A stretch of 34,779 bases of DNA from an uncultured Burkholderiales bacterium (GCA_902826305.1 CADEEH010000033.1:6247-41025), one strand, 5' to 3'; positions 8,203 through 17,385 are shown, counted from the first letter of the stretch. Numbers and translations are program-made. The notes: generated by a model from the letters alone, not told the origin.

Positions 8203-9522
8203 TTGAAGTCCCGCTCGTTCCCGCCGCGGCCCTGGCCGACAGGGCTGGCGATCGCGACGCTGCTTGCCGTCGCCCTGCCCGCCCGCGCCGCCACACTCGA
8301 CGACGTGGTGCGCAGCGTGCTGCGCAGCTACCCGTCGCTGCTGGTCGCCCGCGCCAACCGCGACGTGGCGGCCTACGACGTCGAACGCGCCCGGGCGCTG
8401 CACTATCCGACGGTCGACGTGCTCGGCAATCGCCGCCTCGCCGGTGCCGAGGTGGTCCCCGGACAGGCGCTGAACATCGCCCAGCCCCGTGCGCGCCTGA
8501 ACCTGTACGCCTCCGGCGCGATCGAGGCCCAGGTCGAGCGCGAGAACTGGCGCGAACAGTCGCTGGCCAGTCGTGAACTGGAGACGCGTGAGGACGTCGC
8601 GTTTGCCGCCACCAGCGCGTATCTGCGCCTGGTCCGTGGCTACCGCCTGCGCGAGGCGACCCAGCGCAGTCTCGATCGGCACCAGCGGCTGGTCGACGAC
8701 TTCCAGGCGATCGCCTCCATCGATGCCGGGCGCCGCGGCGATCTGGTGCAGGCCCGCAGCCGCCTCGAGGTGGTCCGATTGCAGATCGCCGATCGTGATG
8801 CCGAGATCGCCGCGGCCGCCGAGACTCTGCGTCGCTTCTATGCCGAGCCGCTGAGAGCGACCGACGTCTCGCTGCCATCGCCGCTGGCCGATCCCGCCGA
8901 GCCGGCTGTCCAGACCGCCATCGAGTCACATCCGACCGTGGAGGCGGCGCGCCGCGAGGTGCTGAGCGCGGAGGCGAACATCCGCGCGCAGAAGGCCAGC
9001 CGACAGCCGCGACTCGACCTGGATGCGATCGCCGGTCGCAACAGCGCCCAGTTCGTCACGCTGACCTGGCCGGCCTTCGACCTCGGTCGCGATGCCGCGG
9101 AAAACGCCGCCGGTGCCGCACTCAGCGGAGCGCGGGCCAACGTGTCCGATCAGGAACGCATCATCGGCGAGCGGCAACGAACCGCGTGGCAGGAGTGGCA
9201 GGCCGCCCGGCGGCGCGAGGAGGTGTCCGGCGGCCAGATCCGGCTGGCCGAGGAACTGGTCGGCGTCTATCGTGACCAGTTCAAGATCGGCCGGCGCAAC
9301 CTGCTCGACCTGCTGAACGCCTTCAACGAACTGAACGCGGCCGAGCTGGCCTTCGAGGCGGCACGAGTCGACATCGCGCTTGCCCGGCATCGGATCGAAT
9401 ACGCGATCGGGCGACTCGCCGCCCGCTTCGACCATCCGGCCTTCGCGCCGGTCACACCGGTTGCACCGGGCGCTCCGATCACACCCGACGTGGCGCCGGT
9501 CGCACCGCCGGGCCGACCATGA
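8203..9522 (+). CDS. TolC-family outer-membrane protein of a type I secretion system
   Basis: This is the outer-membrane channel of the adhesin exporter. The start is a TTG at 8203, chosen because it gives a complete signal peptide: a basic n-region, the hydrophobic core LAIATLLAVALP and an ARA|AT cleavage site near residue 29. The mature protein shows long amphipathic, Arg/Glu/Ala-rich helices in two halves, as expected of the OEP fold, ending with an FKIGRRNLLDLLNAFNEL segment typical of the second half of TolC-like proteins. At 439 residues it is of normal family size. A Pro/Val-rich tail (about residues 415-439) follows. Its stop overlaps the ABC exporter start by four bases (ATGA), so the two are translationally coupled. 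No clear Shine-Dalgarno sequence precedes the TTG. The gene follows the adhesin stop by 62 bases. Confidence 0.85.
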   Translation: MKSRSFPPRPWPTGLAIATLLAVALPARAATLDDVVRSVLRSYPSLLVARANRDVAAYDVERARALHYPTVDVLGNRRLAGAEVVPGQALNIAQPRARLNLYASGAIEAQVERENWREQSLASRELETREDVAFAATSAYLRLVRGYRLREATQRSLDRHQRLVDDFQAIASIDAGRRGDLVQARSRLEVVRLQIADRDAEIAAAAETLRRFYAEPLRATDVSLPSPLADPAEPAVQTAIESHPTVEAARREVLSAEANIRAQKASRQPRLDLDAIAGRNSAQFVTLTWPAFDLGRDAAENAAGAALSGARANVSDQERIIGERQRTAWQEWQAARRREEVSGGQIRLAEELVGVYRDQFKIGRRNLLDLLNAFNELNAAELAFEAARVDIALARHRIEYAIGRLAARFDHPAFAPVTPVAPGAPITPDVAPVAPPGRP

Positions 9523-11633
9523 ACACGGCACCGTCCGGACCGGAATCGATCGAGCAGTCGCTGCTCGAGGGCATCGCGGCACTGGCCCGGCTGGCCGGCC
9601 GCCCGGTCACGATCCGTGCACTGCGGGCGCAGGCCACCCACGACCGCGACGGGGTGCTGCAGATCTCCTCGCTGGAGGCGGCGCTGGCCGGTGGCGGGAT
9701 CGAACTGCGCCAGGACGGCGTCCCCGCCGGCCGCCTCGCGACATCGCTGCCGGCACTGCTCGAAACCAGCGGCGGCGGCTGGCGGCTGGTGACCGACGCC
9801 GCCGGCCTCGCGGTGCCGGAGGGCACCTGGACCGGCAACCAGCTGCGCGTGGTGGCCAGGCCCGCACCCGATCGTTCGAGCGGCATTCCGGATCGGCCGC
9901 GTGCCCGGTCATGGTTCTGGGGTGTGCTCTGGGGTCTGCGCTCGTATTACGCCCACGTCGCGCTGGCCACGCTGATCCTGAACCTGCTGTCGATCGCGGT
10001 CTCGTTGTACGTGATGAACGTCTACGATCGCGTGGTGCCGAATCGCACCTACGACACGTTGTGGGTGCTGACGATCGGCACACTCGCGGCGCTCGGCTTC
10101 GAGTTCCTCGCGCGCACGTTGCGCGGCTGGCTGGTCGACTCCGCCGGCAAACGCGCCGACCTGGAGATCAGCTCGGGGCTGTTCCGGCGGCTGCTCGAGT
10201 CGCGGCTGATCGACAGGCCGGCGTCCTCAGGGGCCTACGCGAGCAACCTGCGCGACTTCGAGGCGGTGCGCGACGTGCTGACCTCGGCGACGCTGACCGC
10301 GCTGATCGACCTGCCGTTCTTCGTGCTGTTCGTCGCGGTCATCGCGGCGATCGCCCCGACGCTGGCGATCGTGCCGCTGGTCTGCGCGGTGCTGGTCGCG
10401 GTCATCGGGCTGGCGGCGCAGGGGCCGCTCGCACGTCACATCCGCGCATCGATGAAGGACGGCGCGCAGCGCCAGGGGCTCGCGATCGAATCGATCGAAG
10501 GCATCGAGACGCTGAAGGTCAACAACGCCCAGGGGCGGATGTTGCAGCGCTGGGAGTGGCTGACCGAGGCGGTTGCGATCACGTCGATGAAATCGCGCAA
10601 TCTGTCCAGCGGCGTGGTCAACGCGACGGTGCTGATCCAGCAGCTTGCCACCGTCGCCACCGTGGTCGCCGGCGTCTACCTGATCCACGACGCGAAGCTC
10701 ACGATGGGCGGGCTGATCGGCGTGGTGATCCTGTGCGGGCGGGCGATCGCACCGCTCGGTCAGTTGGCCGGCCTGGCGGTGCGTTTCCAGCAGGCCCGTT
10801 CGGCGCTCGACGGCCTGCAGGTGCTGTTCGACAAGCCGATCGAACGCGATCCGGATCGCACCTACCTCGGCCTGGGCAGGATCGGCGGCGAGATCGCCTT
10901 CTCACGCGTCGACTTCGCCCACGATCCGCAGGGTGCGGGGCTCTTCCGCGGCTTGAACCTGATCGTGCCGGCCGGACAGCGGGTCGCGATCCTCGGTCGC
11001 ACCGGCAGCGGCAAGTCGACGCTGCTGAGGCTGGCCGCCGGGTTGTATGCGCCCCATGCCGGCCTGGTGACACTCGACGGGGTCGACATGCGCCAGGTCG
11101 ATCCGGCCGAACTGCGCGCCGCGGTCGGGCTGCTGCCGCAGGATGCGCGGCTGTTCCTGGGGACGCTGCGCGAGAACCTCGAACTGGCGCGTTCGGACAC
11201 CTCGCGCGACGACGACTCGCTGGTGCAGGTGCTGCGCCTGTTCGGCCTGGACCGGATGGTCGCCGCCCATCCGCGCGGCCTGGACCTGCCGCTGGGCGAG
11301 GACGGCCAGGGCCTGTCGACCGGGCAGAAGCGGCTGGTCTGCCTGGCGCGACTCGCACTGCGCGACTCGCCGGTGTGGCTGCTGGACGAACCGACCAGCG
11401 GCCTGGACCCGAGCACCGAGAAGGCGGTGCTGTCCGGGCTTGCGCAATGGTCGCGCCGCGACGGGCGCGATCACACGCTGGTGATCGTCACCCATCGCAG
11501 CGCGGTGCTCGAGATCGTCGACCGGGTGATCGTCATCGAGCAGGGACGCATCGTGCTCGACGGCCCGCGCGACAAGGTCGTCGAACAACTCGCCAAGGGC
11601 GTCTCGGTTCCGGTCGAGGGACGAATCGGATGA
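9519..11633 (+). CDS. Type I secretion ABC transporter, LapB-type permease/ATPase
   Basis: The inner-membrane exporter that energises adhesin secretion. Residues 1 to about 125 are a C39-like domain without any cysteine, so it cannot be a peptidase and would instead bind substrate. The transmembrane domain covers about 140-420 and contains the MNVYDRVVPN motif typical of LapB-type exporters. The nucleotide-binding domain has Walker A GRTGSGKST (about 493), a signature LSTGQ (599) in place of LSGGQ, Walker B VWLLDEP with D623 and E624, and switch H659. At 704 residues it is full length. The start ATG overlaps the TolC-like stop, and its own stop overlaps the ATG of a mini-ORF at 11630. Its neighbours make the upstream Ig-like adhesins its likely cargo. 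Confidence 0.93.
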   Translation: MNTAPSGPESIEQSLLEGIAALARLAGRPVTIRALRAQATHDRDGVLQISSLEAALAGGGIELRQDGVPAGRLATSLPALLETSGGGWRLVTDAAGLAVPEGTWTGNQLRVVARPAPDRSSGIPDRPRARSWFWGVLWGLRSYYAHVALATLILNLLSIAVSLYVMNVYDRVVPNRTYDTLWVLTIGTLAALGFEFLARTLRGWLVDSAGKRADLEISSGLFRRLLESRLIDRPASSGAYASNLRDFEAVRDVLTSATLTALIDLPFFVLFVAVIAAIAPTLAIVPLVCAVLVAVIGLAAQGPLARHIRASMKDGAQRQGLAIESIEGIETLKVNNAQGRMLQRWEWLTEAVAITSMKSRNLSSGVVNATVLIQQLATVATVVAGVYLIHDAKLTMGGLIGVVILCGRAIAPLGQLAGLAVRFQQARSALDGLQVLFDKPIERDPDRTYLGLGRIGGEIAFSRVDFAHDPQGAGLFRGLNLIVPAGQRVAILGRTGSGKSTLLRLAAGLYAPHAGLVTLDGVDMRQVDPAELRAAVGLLPQDARLFLGTLRENLELARSDTSRDDDSLVQVLRLFGLDRMVAAHPRGLDLPLGEDGQGLSTGQKRLVCLARLALRDSPVWLLDEPTSGLDPSTEKAVLSGLAQWSRRDGRDHTLVIVTHRSAVLEIVDRVIVIEQGRIVLDGPRDKVVEQLAKGVSVPVEGRIG

Positions 11634-11692
11634 ACCTCGCACGATCACCCTCGGCGGGCTGCCCGCGAGCCGGCCCGCGGGCGGCCGCATGA
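11630..11692 (+). CDS. 20-codon mini-ORF linking the ABC and HlyD genes by ATGA overlaps
   Basis: An ATG at 11630 overlaps the ABC exporter stop (ATGA, 11630-11633). The frame runs 20 codons to a TGA at 11690-11692, which overlaps the HlyD start in the same way (ATGA, 11689-11692). The peptide is rich in Ala, Pro, Arg and Gly and has no recognisable fold. The arrangement could let terminating ribosomes pass from exporter to adaptor across the 55-base gap. Translation is not proven, and the double overlap could be chance in GC-rich DNA. Confidence 0.35.
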   Translation: MNLARSPSAGCPRAGPRAAA

Positions 11693-12888
11693 GCCCGCCA
11701 CGGTCGTCGCTGCGTCGCGAGCGCCCGTGGCTCGCCTTCATGTCGGTGCTGCTGCTCGGCGGCGCGCTGGCGACCTTCGTCGCCTGGGCCGCCCGTTCCG
11801 AACTCGAGGAGGTGACCCGCGGTCAGGGCCGCGTCGTGCCGTCGAGCCGCGAGCAGCTGATCCAGAGCCTCGATGCCGGCATCCTGACCGAACTGCTGGT
11901 GCGCGAAGGCGACCGGGTCGAGAAGGACCAGCTGCTGTTGCGGGTCGATCCGACACGCGCCGCCTCGCTGCTGCGTGAACTGCAGTCGAAGTCGAACGCA
12001 CTGGCCGCATCGGCCGCGCGGATGCGCGCCGAGGCGTATGGCGGCGCGCTGGCCTTCCCGGCCGAGCTGCGAAAGGAGGCGCCCGAACACGTGCGCCGCG
12101 AGACGCAGGCCTTCACCACCCGCCGTCGTGCACTCGACGAGAACCTGGCCGGCCTCAAGCGCGGCCAGGCGCTGCTCGATCGGGAGATCGCGATCACCGA
12201 GCCGATGGTCGAACGCGGGCTGGTCTCCGAGGTCGAACTGCTGCGGCTCAAGCGGCAACGCAACGACCTCGCGCTGCAGTCGTCGGACCGCGAGAACAAG
12301 TTTCGCGCCGACGCGGCCGCCGAACTGGCGCGGGCCGAAGGCGAGCTCGGCCAGGTGCGCGAGATGCTGACCGCACGCGAGGACGCTTTCCAGCGCACCG
12401 AGATCAAGGCACCGATGCGCGGCACGATCAAGAGCATCCGCGTGTCGACGATCGGCGGCGTCGTTCAGTCGGGCCAGGACATCATGACGCTGGTCCCCAC
12501 CGAGGACACCCTCGTCGTCGAGGCCTACGTGCGCCCGGCCGATGTCGCGTTCCTGCGTCCCGGCCAGCGGGCGGTGGTGAAGCTGACCGCGTACGACTAC
12601 GCGATCTACGGCGGCCTCGAGGGCGAGGTCGAGGCGATCAGCCCCGATACGCTGCGCGACGACCGGAGGGGAGCGTCACCGGTCGCCGATGCGGCCGACG
12701 ACTCCGGGTCGTACTACCGGGTGACCGTGCGCACGCGGGCCAACGCGCTGGCCGCCCCCGACGGCCGGGAACTGCCGATCATCCCGGGCATGACCGCGAG
12801 TGTCGAGATGCTGGGCAGCCGCAAGACGGTGCTGCAATACCTGCTCAAACCGGTCAGTCGCGCGAGCGAAGCGCTGCGCGAGCGCTAG
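11689..12888 (+). CDS. HlyD-family membrane fusion protein of the type I secretion system
   Basis: The periplasmic adaptor joining the ABC exporter to the TolC-like channel. A basic N-terminus is followed by one transmembrane helix (about residues 14-34, LAFMSVLLLGGALATFVAWA). A half-lipoyl segment with RGQGRVVPS...I.SLDAGILTELLVREGD follows at about 40-85, then a long charged coiled coil (about 95-235). The second lipoyl half (IKAPMRGTIKSI...GGVVQSGQDIMTLVP) comes next, and a beta-barrel with the conserved G-Q-A-V-V-K-L-T-A-Y-D-Y segment. At 399 residues it matches HlyD/LapC proteins. It closes the export operon; a strong inverted repeat begins at its last codon. Confidence 0.92.
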   Translation: MSPPRSSLRRERPWLAFMSVLLLGGALATFVAWAARSELEEVTRGQGRVVPSSREQLIQSLDAGILTELLVREGDRVEKDQLLLRVDPTRAASLLRELQSKSNALAASAARMRAEAYGGALAFPAELRKEAPEHVRRETQAFTTRRRALDENLAGLKRGQALLDREIAITEPMVERGLVSEVELLRLKRQRNDLALQSSDRENKFRADAAAELARAEGELGQVREMLTAREDAFQRTEIKAPMRGTIKSIRVSTIGGVVQSGQDIMTLVPTEDTLVVEAYVRPADVAFLRPGQRAVVKLTAYDYAIYGGLEGEVEAISPDTLRDDRRGASPVADAADDSGSYYRVTVRTRANALAAPDGRELPIIPGMTASVEMLGSRKTVLQYLLKPVSRASEALRER

Positions 12889-12913
12889 TGTGCCGTCCCG
12901 CGGACAGCACACT
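12887..12913. terminator. Inverted repeat between the convergent hlyD and rfbD genes
   Basis: AGTGTGC (12887-12893) pairs with GCACACT (12907-12913), and GTCC (12895-12898) pairs with GGAC (12902-12905), around a 3-base loop with a single mismatch in the stem. It lies in the 40-base gap between convergent genes, where a bidirectional terminator is expected. No T-run is present on either strand, so factor-independent termination is not certain. Confidence 0.55.
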
Positions 12914-12928
12914 GGTCGCGACGACCGG

Positions 12929-13831
12929 TCACTTCGCGCCCGGAGCAGCCGCGAGTTCGTCGAGCATCAGCGCGACGCCCTGGCGCCAGTCGGGTGGCCT
13001 GATCCGATACCGTTCGGCCAGCCGGTCCAGCGACAGCCGCGAGTTCATCGGCCGGCGCGCGGCCACCTTGTAGGCCGACGCGGGAATGCCGGTGACTTCG
13101 GCGGCCTTGACCGGCATGCCGCGAGCTCGTGCGCCGTCGACGACGGCCCGCGCCAGATCGAGCCACGACGCTTCGCCGCCCGCGGTCAGGTGCAGCACTT
13201 CGGACTCGAAGCGGGCGGCGGCCAGTTCGCCCCGGGCCTGGCGGACCAGATGGGCGGTGAGGTCGGCGATCAGTCGTGCCGACGTCGGCGCGCCGAACTG
13301 GTCCTCGACGATCGTCAGCCGCTCGCGTTCGGCGGCCAGGCGCAGGATCGTGCGCGGGAAGTTGCCGCCGCGCGACGAATAGACCCAGCTCGTGCGCAGC
13401 ACCAGCCAGGGACCACCGGCCGCGGCGATGGCACGTTCACCGGCGAGTTTGGTGCGCCCGTACGCATTGAGCGGATTGACCGGATCGGACTCCAGATACC
13501 GCCCTTGCTTCTCGCCGTCGAACACGTAGTCGGTCGAATAGTGGATCAGCAGCGCGCCCAGCCGCTTCGCTTCCTCGGCGAGCACACCCGGCGAACGTGC
13601 GTTGATCACCTCGGCCTGCGCCTCGTCCTGCTCGGCCTTGTCGACCGCGGTGTACGCCGCCGCATTGACGATCACCTGCGGTTCGATCGAACGCACGGTC
13701 TCGCGCAGCGCCTGCGGGTCCGACAGGTCGGCGCCGTGCCGATCGAGCGCGATCACTTCGCCCAGCGGCTGCAACGAACGCGCGAGTTCCCAGCCGACCT
13801 GTCCGCCGGCACCGGTGACCAGCAGCTTCAC
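12929..13831 (-). CDS. rfbD: dTDP-4-dehydrorhamnose reductase
   Basis: Reduces dTDP-4-dehydro-L-rhamnose to dTDP-L-rhamnose with NAD(P)H, the last step of activated rhamnose synthesis, in the cytoplasm. The 300-residue protein begins with a Rossmann motif TGAGGQVG (6-13). It has the short-chain dehydrogenase residues in STDYVFDG (99-106) and Y124-GRT-K128, and FGAPTSA and RRPMNS segments typical of RmlD. The start is a GTG at 13831 whose bases overlap the rfbC stop (GTGA); an upstream in-frame ATG would add a 27-residue extension lying over rfbC. It is the last gene of the rhamnose operon and faces the hlyD gene convergently. Confidence 0.95.
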   Translation of the reverse strand: MKLLVTGAGGQVGWELARSLQPLGEVIALDRHGADLSDPQALRETVRSIEPQVIVNAAAYTAVDKAEQDEAQAEVINARSPGVLAEEAKRLGALLIHYSTDYVFDGEKQGRYLESDPVNPLNAYGRTKLAGERAIAAAGGPWLVLRTSWVYSSRGGNFPRTILRLAAERERLTIVEDQFGAPTSARLIADLTAHLVRQARGELAAARFESEVLHLTAGGEASWLDLARAVVDGARARGMPVKAAEVTGIPASAYKVAARRPMNSRLSLDRLAERYRIRPPDWRQGVALMLDELAAAPGAK

Positions 13832-14376
13832 GCGAACACCTCGGCCTTCGTCAACGGCGTGCCGACCCGGTCCTTGGCCGACAGGATCGGCTCGACACCA
13901 TCCAGGGGCCACGCGACCCCGAGGTCCGGATCGTTCCAGGCCACGCAGCGCTCGTGCGCCGGTGCCCAGTAGTCGGTGGTCTTATAGAGGAAGTCCGCGG
14001 ATTCCGACAACACGAAAAATCCGTGGGCGAAACCGGGCGGCACCCAGAAGATCCGCTTGTTGTTCTCCGACAGTTCGACTCCGTGCCAGCGGCCGAACGT
14101 CGGCGAGCCGCGGCGCAGGTCGACCGCGACGTCGTACACCGCGCCGCGGACACATCGCACCAGCTTGCCCTGCGCCTGCTGGATCTGGTAATGAAGGCCG
14201 CGCAGCACGCCACGCGCGCTGCGCGAATGGTTGTCCTGGACGAACGGCAACGTGACACCGGTCAGTTCACGGAACTGGCGCTCGTTGAAACTCTCGAAGA
14301 AGAAGCCGCGGTCGTCGCCGAACACCCGCGGTTCGATCAGGGCGAGGCCCTCGATGGGCAAGGGTACGAGTTGCAT
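13828..14376 (-). CDS. rfbC: dTDP-4-dehydrorhamnose 3,5-epimerase
   Basis: Epimerises dTDP-4-dehydro-6-deoxy-D-glucose at C3 and C5, the third step to dTDP-L-rhamnose. The 182-residue cupin has the family signature RGLHYQ with the catalytic His62, the VDLRRGSPTFG segment, the W-V-P-P-G-F-A-H-G-F motif and Y131 in FLYKTTDYW. Length is normal for RmlC. The start ATG at 14376 shares one base with the rfbA stop (TGATG), and the stop overlaps the rfbD GTG. Translational coupling along the operon should keep the four enzymes in step. Confidence 0.95.
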   Translation of the reverse strand: MQLVPLPIEGLALIEPRVFGDDRGFFFESFNERQFRELTGVTLPFVQDNHSRSARGVLRGLHYQIQQAQGKLVRCVRGAVYDVAVDLRRGSPTFGRWHGVELSENNKRIFWVPPGFAHGFFVLSESADFLYKTTDYWAPAHERCVAWNDPDLGVAWPLDGVEPILSAKDRVGTPLTKAEVFA

Positions 14377-15257
14377 CAGAAGATCCGGTCGTCGGGCAGT
14401 CGTTCGAGATACTGGCCGTAGCTGCTCTTGCCGAGCGCCGCGGCGAGGCGCTTCAACTGCGGCGTGTCGATCCAGCCCTGGCGCCAGGCGATCTCCTCGG
14501 GACTGCCGATGCGAAGCCCCTGGCGCCGCTCGACGGTCTGGATGAACAGGCCCGCCTCGAGCAGCGACTCGTGGGTGCCGGTGTCCAGCCACGCGTGGCC
14601 GCGCCCCATCACCTGGACCTCGAGCTCGTTGCGCTCCAGGTAGAGCCGGTTCAGGTCGGTGATCTCCAGTTCGCCGCGCGGCGACGGTGCCAGCGCCTTG
14701 GCGAGCCCGACCACCTGGGTGTCGTAGAAGTACAGCCCGGTCACCGCGTAACGGCTCTTCGGCGCCTTGGGTTTTTCCTCGAGACTGATCGCGTGGCCGT
14801 CGGCATCGAACTCGACGACGCCATAACGCTCGGGATCGTGCACCGGGTAGGCGAAGACGGTCGCACCCTTCGTGCGTTTCATCGCCCGCGCCATGTCGGC
14901 GGCCAGTTCGTGGCCGTAGAACAGGTTGTCGCCCAGCACCAGCGCGCTGTCGTCGCCGCCGATGAACGACTCGCCGATCAGGAACGCCTGCGCGAGCCCG
15001 CCCGGATGCGGCTGGACCGCGTACGACAGGTTGATGCCCCAGCGGCTGCCGTCGCCGAGCAGCTGCTCGAAGCGCGGCGTGTCCTGCGGCGTGGAGATCA
15101 CCAGCACGTCGCGGATGCCGGCGAGCATCAGCGTCGACAGCGGGTAGTAGATCATCGGCTTGTCGTACACCGGCATCAGCTGCTTGGAGACCGCGAGTGT
15201 GCACGGATGCAGCCGGGTGCCGGCGCCCCCGGCCAGGATGATTCCCTTGCGGCTCAT
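14376..15257 (-). CDS. rfbA: Glucose-1-phosphate thymidylyltransferase
   Basis: Joins glucose-1-phosphate and dTTP to make dTDP-glucose, the first step of dTDP-L-rhamnose synthesis. The 293-residue protein starts [15 protein letters not shown] (nucleotide-binding loop at 10-18). It carries the [16 protein letters not shown] signature, LGDNLFYG with a metal-binding Asp, the EEKP segment and W-L-D-T-G-T near the C-terminus. The start is ATG 15257, overlapping the rfbB stop by four bases (ATGA). Confidence 0.96.
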   Translation of the reverse strand: MSRKGIILAGGAGTRLHPCTLAVSKQLMPVYDKPMIYYPLSTLMLAGIRDVLVISTPQDTPRFEQLLGDGSRWGINLSYAVQPHPGGLAQAFLIGESFIGGDDSALVLGDNLFYGHELAADMARAMKRTKGATVFAYPVHDPERYGVVEFDADGHAISLEEKPKAPKSRYAVTGLYFYDTQVVGLAKALAPSPRGELEITDLNRLYLERNELEVQVMGRGHAWLDTGTHESLLEAGLFIQTVERRQGLRIGSPEEIAWRQGWIDTPQLKRLAAALGKSSYGQYLERLPDDRIF

Positions 15258-16327
15258 GTCGCCTCTCCCTGCCGATCGCCGTAGTTCTCGCGCACCCAGT
15301 CGCGATACGCACCCGAGGTCACGCGTTCGGACCAATGGCGATGGTCGAGGTACCAGCGCACCGTCTTGCGGATGCCGGTCTCGAAGCTCTCGGCCGGGCG
15401 CCAGCCCAGCTCGCTCTCGATCTTGCGGGCGTCGATCGCGTAGCGGCGATCGTGTCCCGGGCGGTCCTTCACGTACGTGATCAGCCGCTCGCGCGGACCG
15501 GCGGGCGACGGTGCCATTTCGTCGAGCAGCGCGCAGATGCCGCGCACGATCTCGATGTTCGGCTTCTCGTTCCAGCCGCCGATGTTGTAGGTCTCGCCGA
15601 GGCGGCCGGATTCGAGCACGCGCCGGATCGCCGTGCAGTGGTCGGTGACGTACAACCAGTCCCGTACGTTCAATCCGTCACCATAGACCGGCAGCGGCTC
15701 GCCGGCCAGCGCGCGCTGGATCATCAGCGGGATCAGCTTCTCGGGGAACTGGAACGGACCGTAGTTGTTCGAGCAGTTGGTGGTCAGCACCGGCAGGCCG
15801 TAGGTGTGGAACCAGGCACGCACCAGGTGGTCGGAGGCCGCCTTGGAGGCGCTGTACGGACTGTTCGGCTCGAAGCCGCGGGTCTCGGTGAACGCCGGGT
15901 CGGCGGGTCCGAGCGAGCCGTAGACCTCGTCGGTGGACACGTGCAGGAAACGGAACGCCGCGCGCGCCCCCGCGTCGAGCGAGTTCCAGTAGGCGCGAGC
16001 CGCCTCGAGCAGTTCGAACGTGCCCTGCACGTTCGTGCGGACGAACTCGCCGGGGCCGAGGATCGAACGATCGACATGGCTCTCGGCGGCGAAGTGCAGT
16101 ATCGCCCGCGGCCGGTGTTCGGCCAGCAGCCGCGCGACGAGCGCGCGATCGCAGATGTCGCCGCGCACGAACGTATGCCGCTTGTCCTGGCCGATCGCGA
16201 CCAGGTTCTCCATGTTGCCCGCGTAGGTGAGCAGGTCCAGATTGACGACCGGCTCATCCCCGTTGGCCAACCAGTCGAGTACGAAGTTCGAGCCGATGAA
16301 TCCGGCCCCGCCGGTGACGAGAATCAC
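15254..16327 (-). CDS. rfbB: dTDP-glucose 4,6-dehydratase
   Basis: Converts dTDP-glucose to dTDP-4-dehydro-6-deoxy-glucose with bound NAD, the second step of dTDP-rhamnose synthesis. The 357-residue protein opens with [11 protein letters not shown] (4-14). It has the catalytic STDEVYG (131-137, Thr-Asp-Glu) and Y158-SAS-K162, plus the [12 protein letters not shown] and [13 protein letters not shown] segments typical of RmlB. The start is a GTG at 16327; no in-frame ATG lies nearby and the beta-strand begins at once. It lies 48 bases downstream of the GT14-like gene in the same direction. Confidence 0.96.
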   Translation of the reverse strand: MILVTGGAGFIGSNFVLDWLANGDEPVVNLDLLTYAGNMENLVAIGQDKRHTFVRGDICDRALVARLLAEHRPRAILHFAAESHVDRSILGPGEFVRTNVQGTFELLEAARAYWNSLDAGARAAFRFLHVSTDEVYGSLGPADPAFTETRGFEPNSPYSASKAASDHLVRAWFHTYGLPVLTTNCSNNYGPFQFPEKLIPLMIQRALAGEPLPVYGDGLNVRDWLYVTDHCTAIRRVLESGRLGETYNIGGWNEKPNIEIVRGICALLDEMAPSPAGPRERLITYVKDRPGHDRRYAIDARKIESELGWRPAESFETGIRKTVRWYLDHRHWSERVTSGAYRDWVRENYGDRQGEAT

Positions 16328-16375
16328 GTGTTGAAACCCGAGAAAAGATGACGGCGCGGGGCGCCGGAATTCCGG

Positions 16376-17338
16376 TCAGGCCGCTTCGCGGACCCGGCCG
16401 ACTCGTTCGATGACCGCCTGCCGGACCGGGGCCTGCGGATCGTTGACGAACTTGCGCGCGAAGTACTTGCCGGACCCCATGATGCGCGGCAGGTGCTGCA
16501 TCTCGATCCAGCGCGGCTGCGCACCGGCGAACGTGTTGATCACGTGGTTCGCCTGCCCGACCCGGAATCCCGAATTGTGCAGCAGCGTCGCAAAAAGCAC
16601 CTCGTCGGCCATGTGGATCCGGCTGAAGTAGTCGACGATCTCCGGGTCCGAGCCCTTCTTGACCAGGTACTGGCAGACCTTCGGACGTGCGCCGAACCAG
16701 GTGCTGCCGACGAACGGGGTCAGCCCCGGGGAGAACGGATTCGCACCGAGCAGACCGGCCCGTGCCGCCCGACTCATCCAGTACAGCCCCTGTCGGCGCA
16801 CCCGCCCGCCCAGTCCTTCGCCGGACAGCGCCGGCCGGTAGACCGAGAGACCGGCCTTTTCCTCGACCCGTGTGCCGCCGTTCTGATACCAGCCGTACGC
16901 CTTGCGCATCACGCGGTAACGGATCGAGTCCTCGGGCACGAGCGAGCGCCAGCCGTAATTGGTCAGCACGTCCGTATCGTCGTCCATCGACATCGCGTCG
17001 ATGTGGGCGTCATGCGGGTCGGTCCGCGCGAACGTCTCGAAATCGTCCATCGTGCGGATCGGCAGGCAGGTCGGGCTGAGCAGCTGGAAGTAGTCGAACT
17101 CGGAGTTGCGCAGGCAGTCGTCCACCAGGTGGAAGATACCTTCGGAGAAGCCCCAGCACGCCCAGCCGGTGCGTTTCGGCTTGGCGACGAAACGAACCCG
17201 TGGGGAGCGGATCTCGAAATCGGGCTGCTGAGTGAAGTCGTGGTGGATCACGACCTCGTGCGGCGCGAGCGCCTCGGCCAGCTGGGCGATGGTTCCGGCC
17301 CGGTGGACCGCCGACATGATCCCGAAAACGATTCGCAT
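16376..17338 (-). CDS. GT14-like (Branch/core-2 type) glycosyltransferase, copy 1
   Basis: A probable polysaccharide glycosyltransferase of the GT14 type, whose known members add GlcNAc or xylose. Visible signs are the N-terminal FGIMSAVHR, VIHHDFTQQPDF, FDYFQLLSPTCLPIRTMDDFE (the S-P-T-C-L-P-I step typical of the family), a GSTWFGARPKVCQYLV segment, and DEVLFATLL near residue 240. It has 320 residues and no signal peptide. It heads the rhamnose operon on the - strand. A paralogue, about half identical by eye and matching in nearly every motif, lies at 29933-30901 at the far end of the locus. Donor and acceptor are not predictable from sequence. Confidence 0.72.
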   Translation of the reverse strand: MRIVFGIMSAVHRAGTIAQLAEALAPHEVVIHHDFTQQPDFEIRSPRVRFVAKPKRTGWACWGFSEGIFHLVDDCLRNSEFDYFQLLSPTCLPIRTMDDFETFARTDPHDAHIDAMSMDDDTDVLTNYGWRSLVPEDSIRYRVMRKAYGWYQNGGTRVEEKAGLSVYRPALSGEGLGGRVRRQGLYWMSRAARAGLLGANPFSPGLTPFVGSTWFGARPKVCQYLVKKGSDPEIVDYFSRIHMADEVLFATLLHNSGFRVGQANHVINTFAGAQPRWIEMQHLPRIMGSGKYFARKFVNDPQAPVRQAVIERVGRVREAA

Positions 17339-17367
17339 GAGTGCCCGTGACGCAAAGAAAGAGTCAT

Positions 17368-17385
17368 CGACGCGACATCGCGTCG
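17368..17385. promoter_or_regulatory. 8-bp-arm palindrome upstream of the GT14/rfb operon
   Basis: CGACGCGA (17368-17375) and TCGCGTCG (17378-17385) are perfect inverted arms separated by CA. The site begins 30 bases upstream of the - strand start at 17338, where an operator or a leader hairpin would lie. No matching copy was noticed elsewhere in the window. The binding protein is unknown. Confidence 0.45.

Noticed and set aside
9380-11692. 770-residue + strand frame over the ABC exporter
   Set aside because: The overlapping frame has all ABC motifs; only the last 20 codons (11630-11692) were kept as a possible mini-ORF.
13832-13912. N-terminal extension of rfbD from an upstream in-frame ATG
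   Set aside because: It lies entirely over rfbC and is not conserved in RmlD proteins; GTG 13831 starts directly at the Rossmann fold and gives a normal GTGA overlap.
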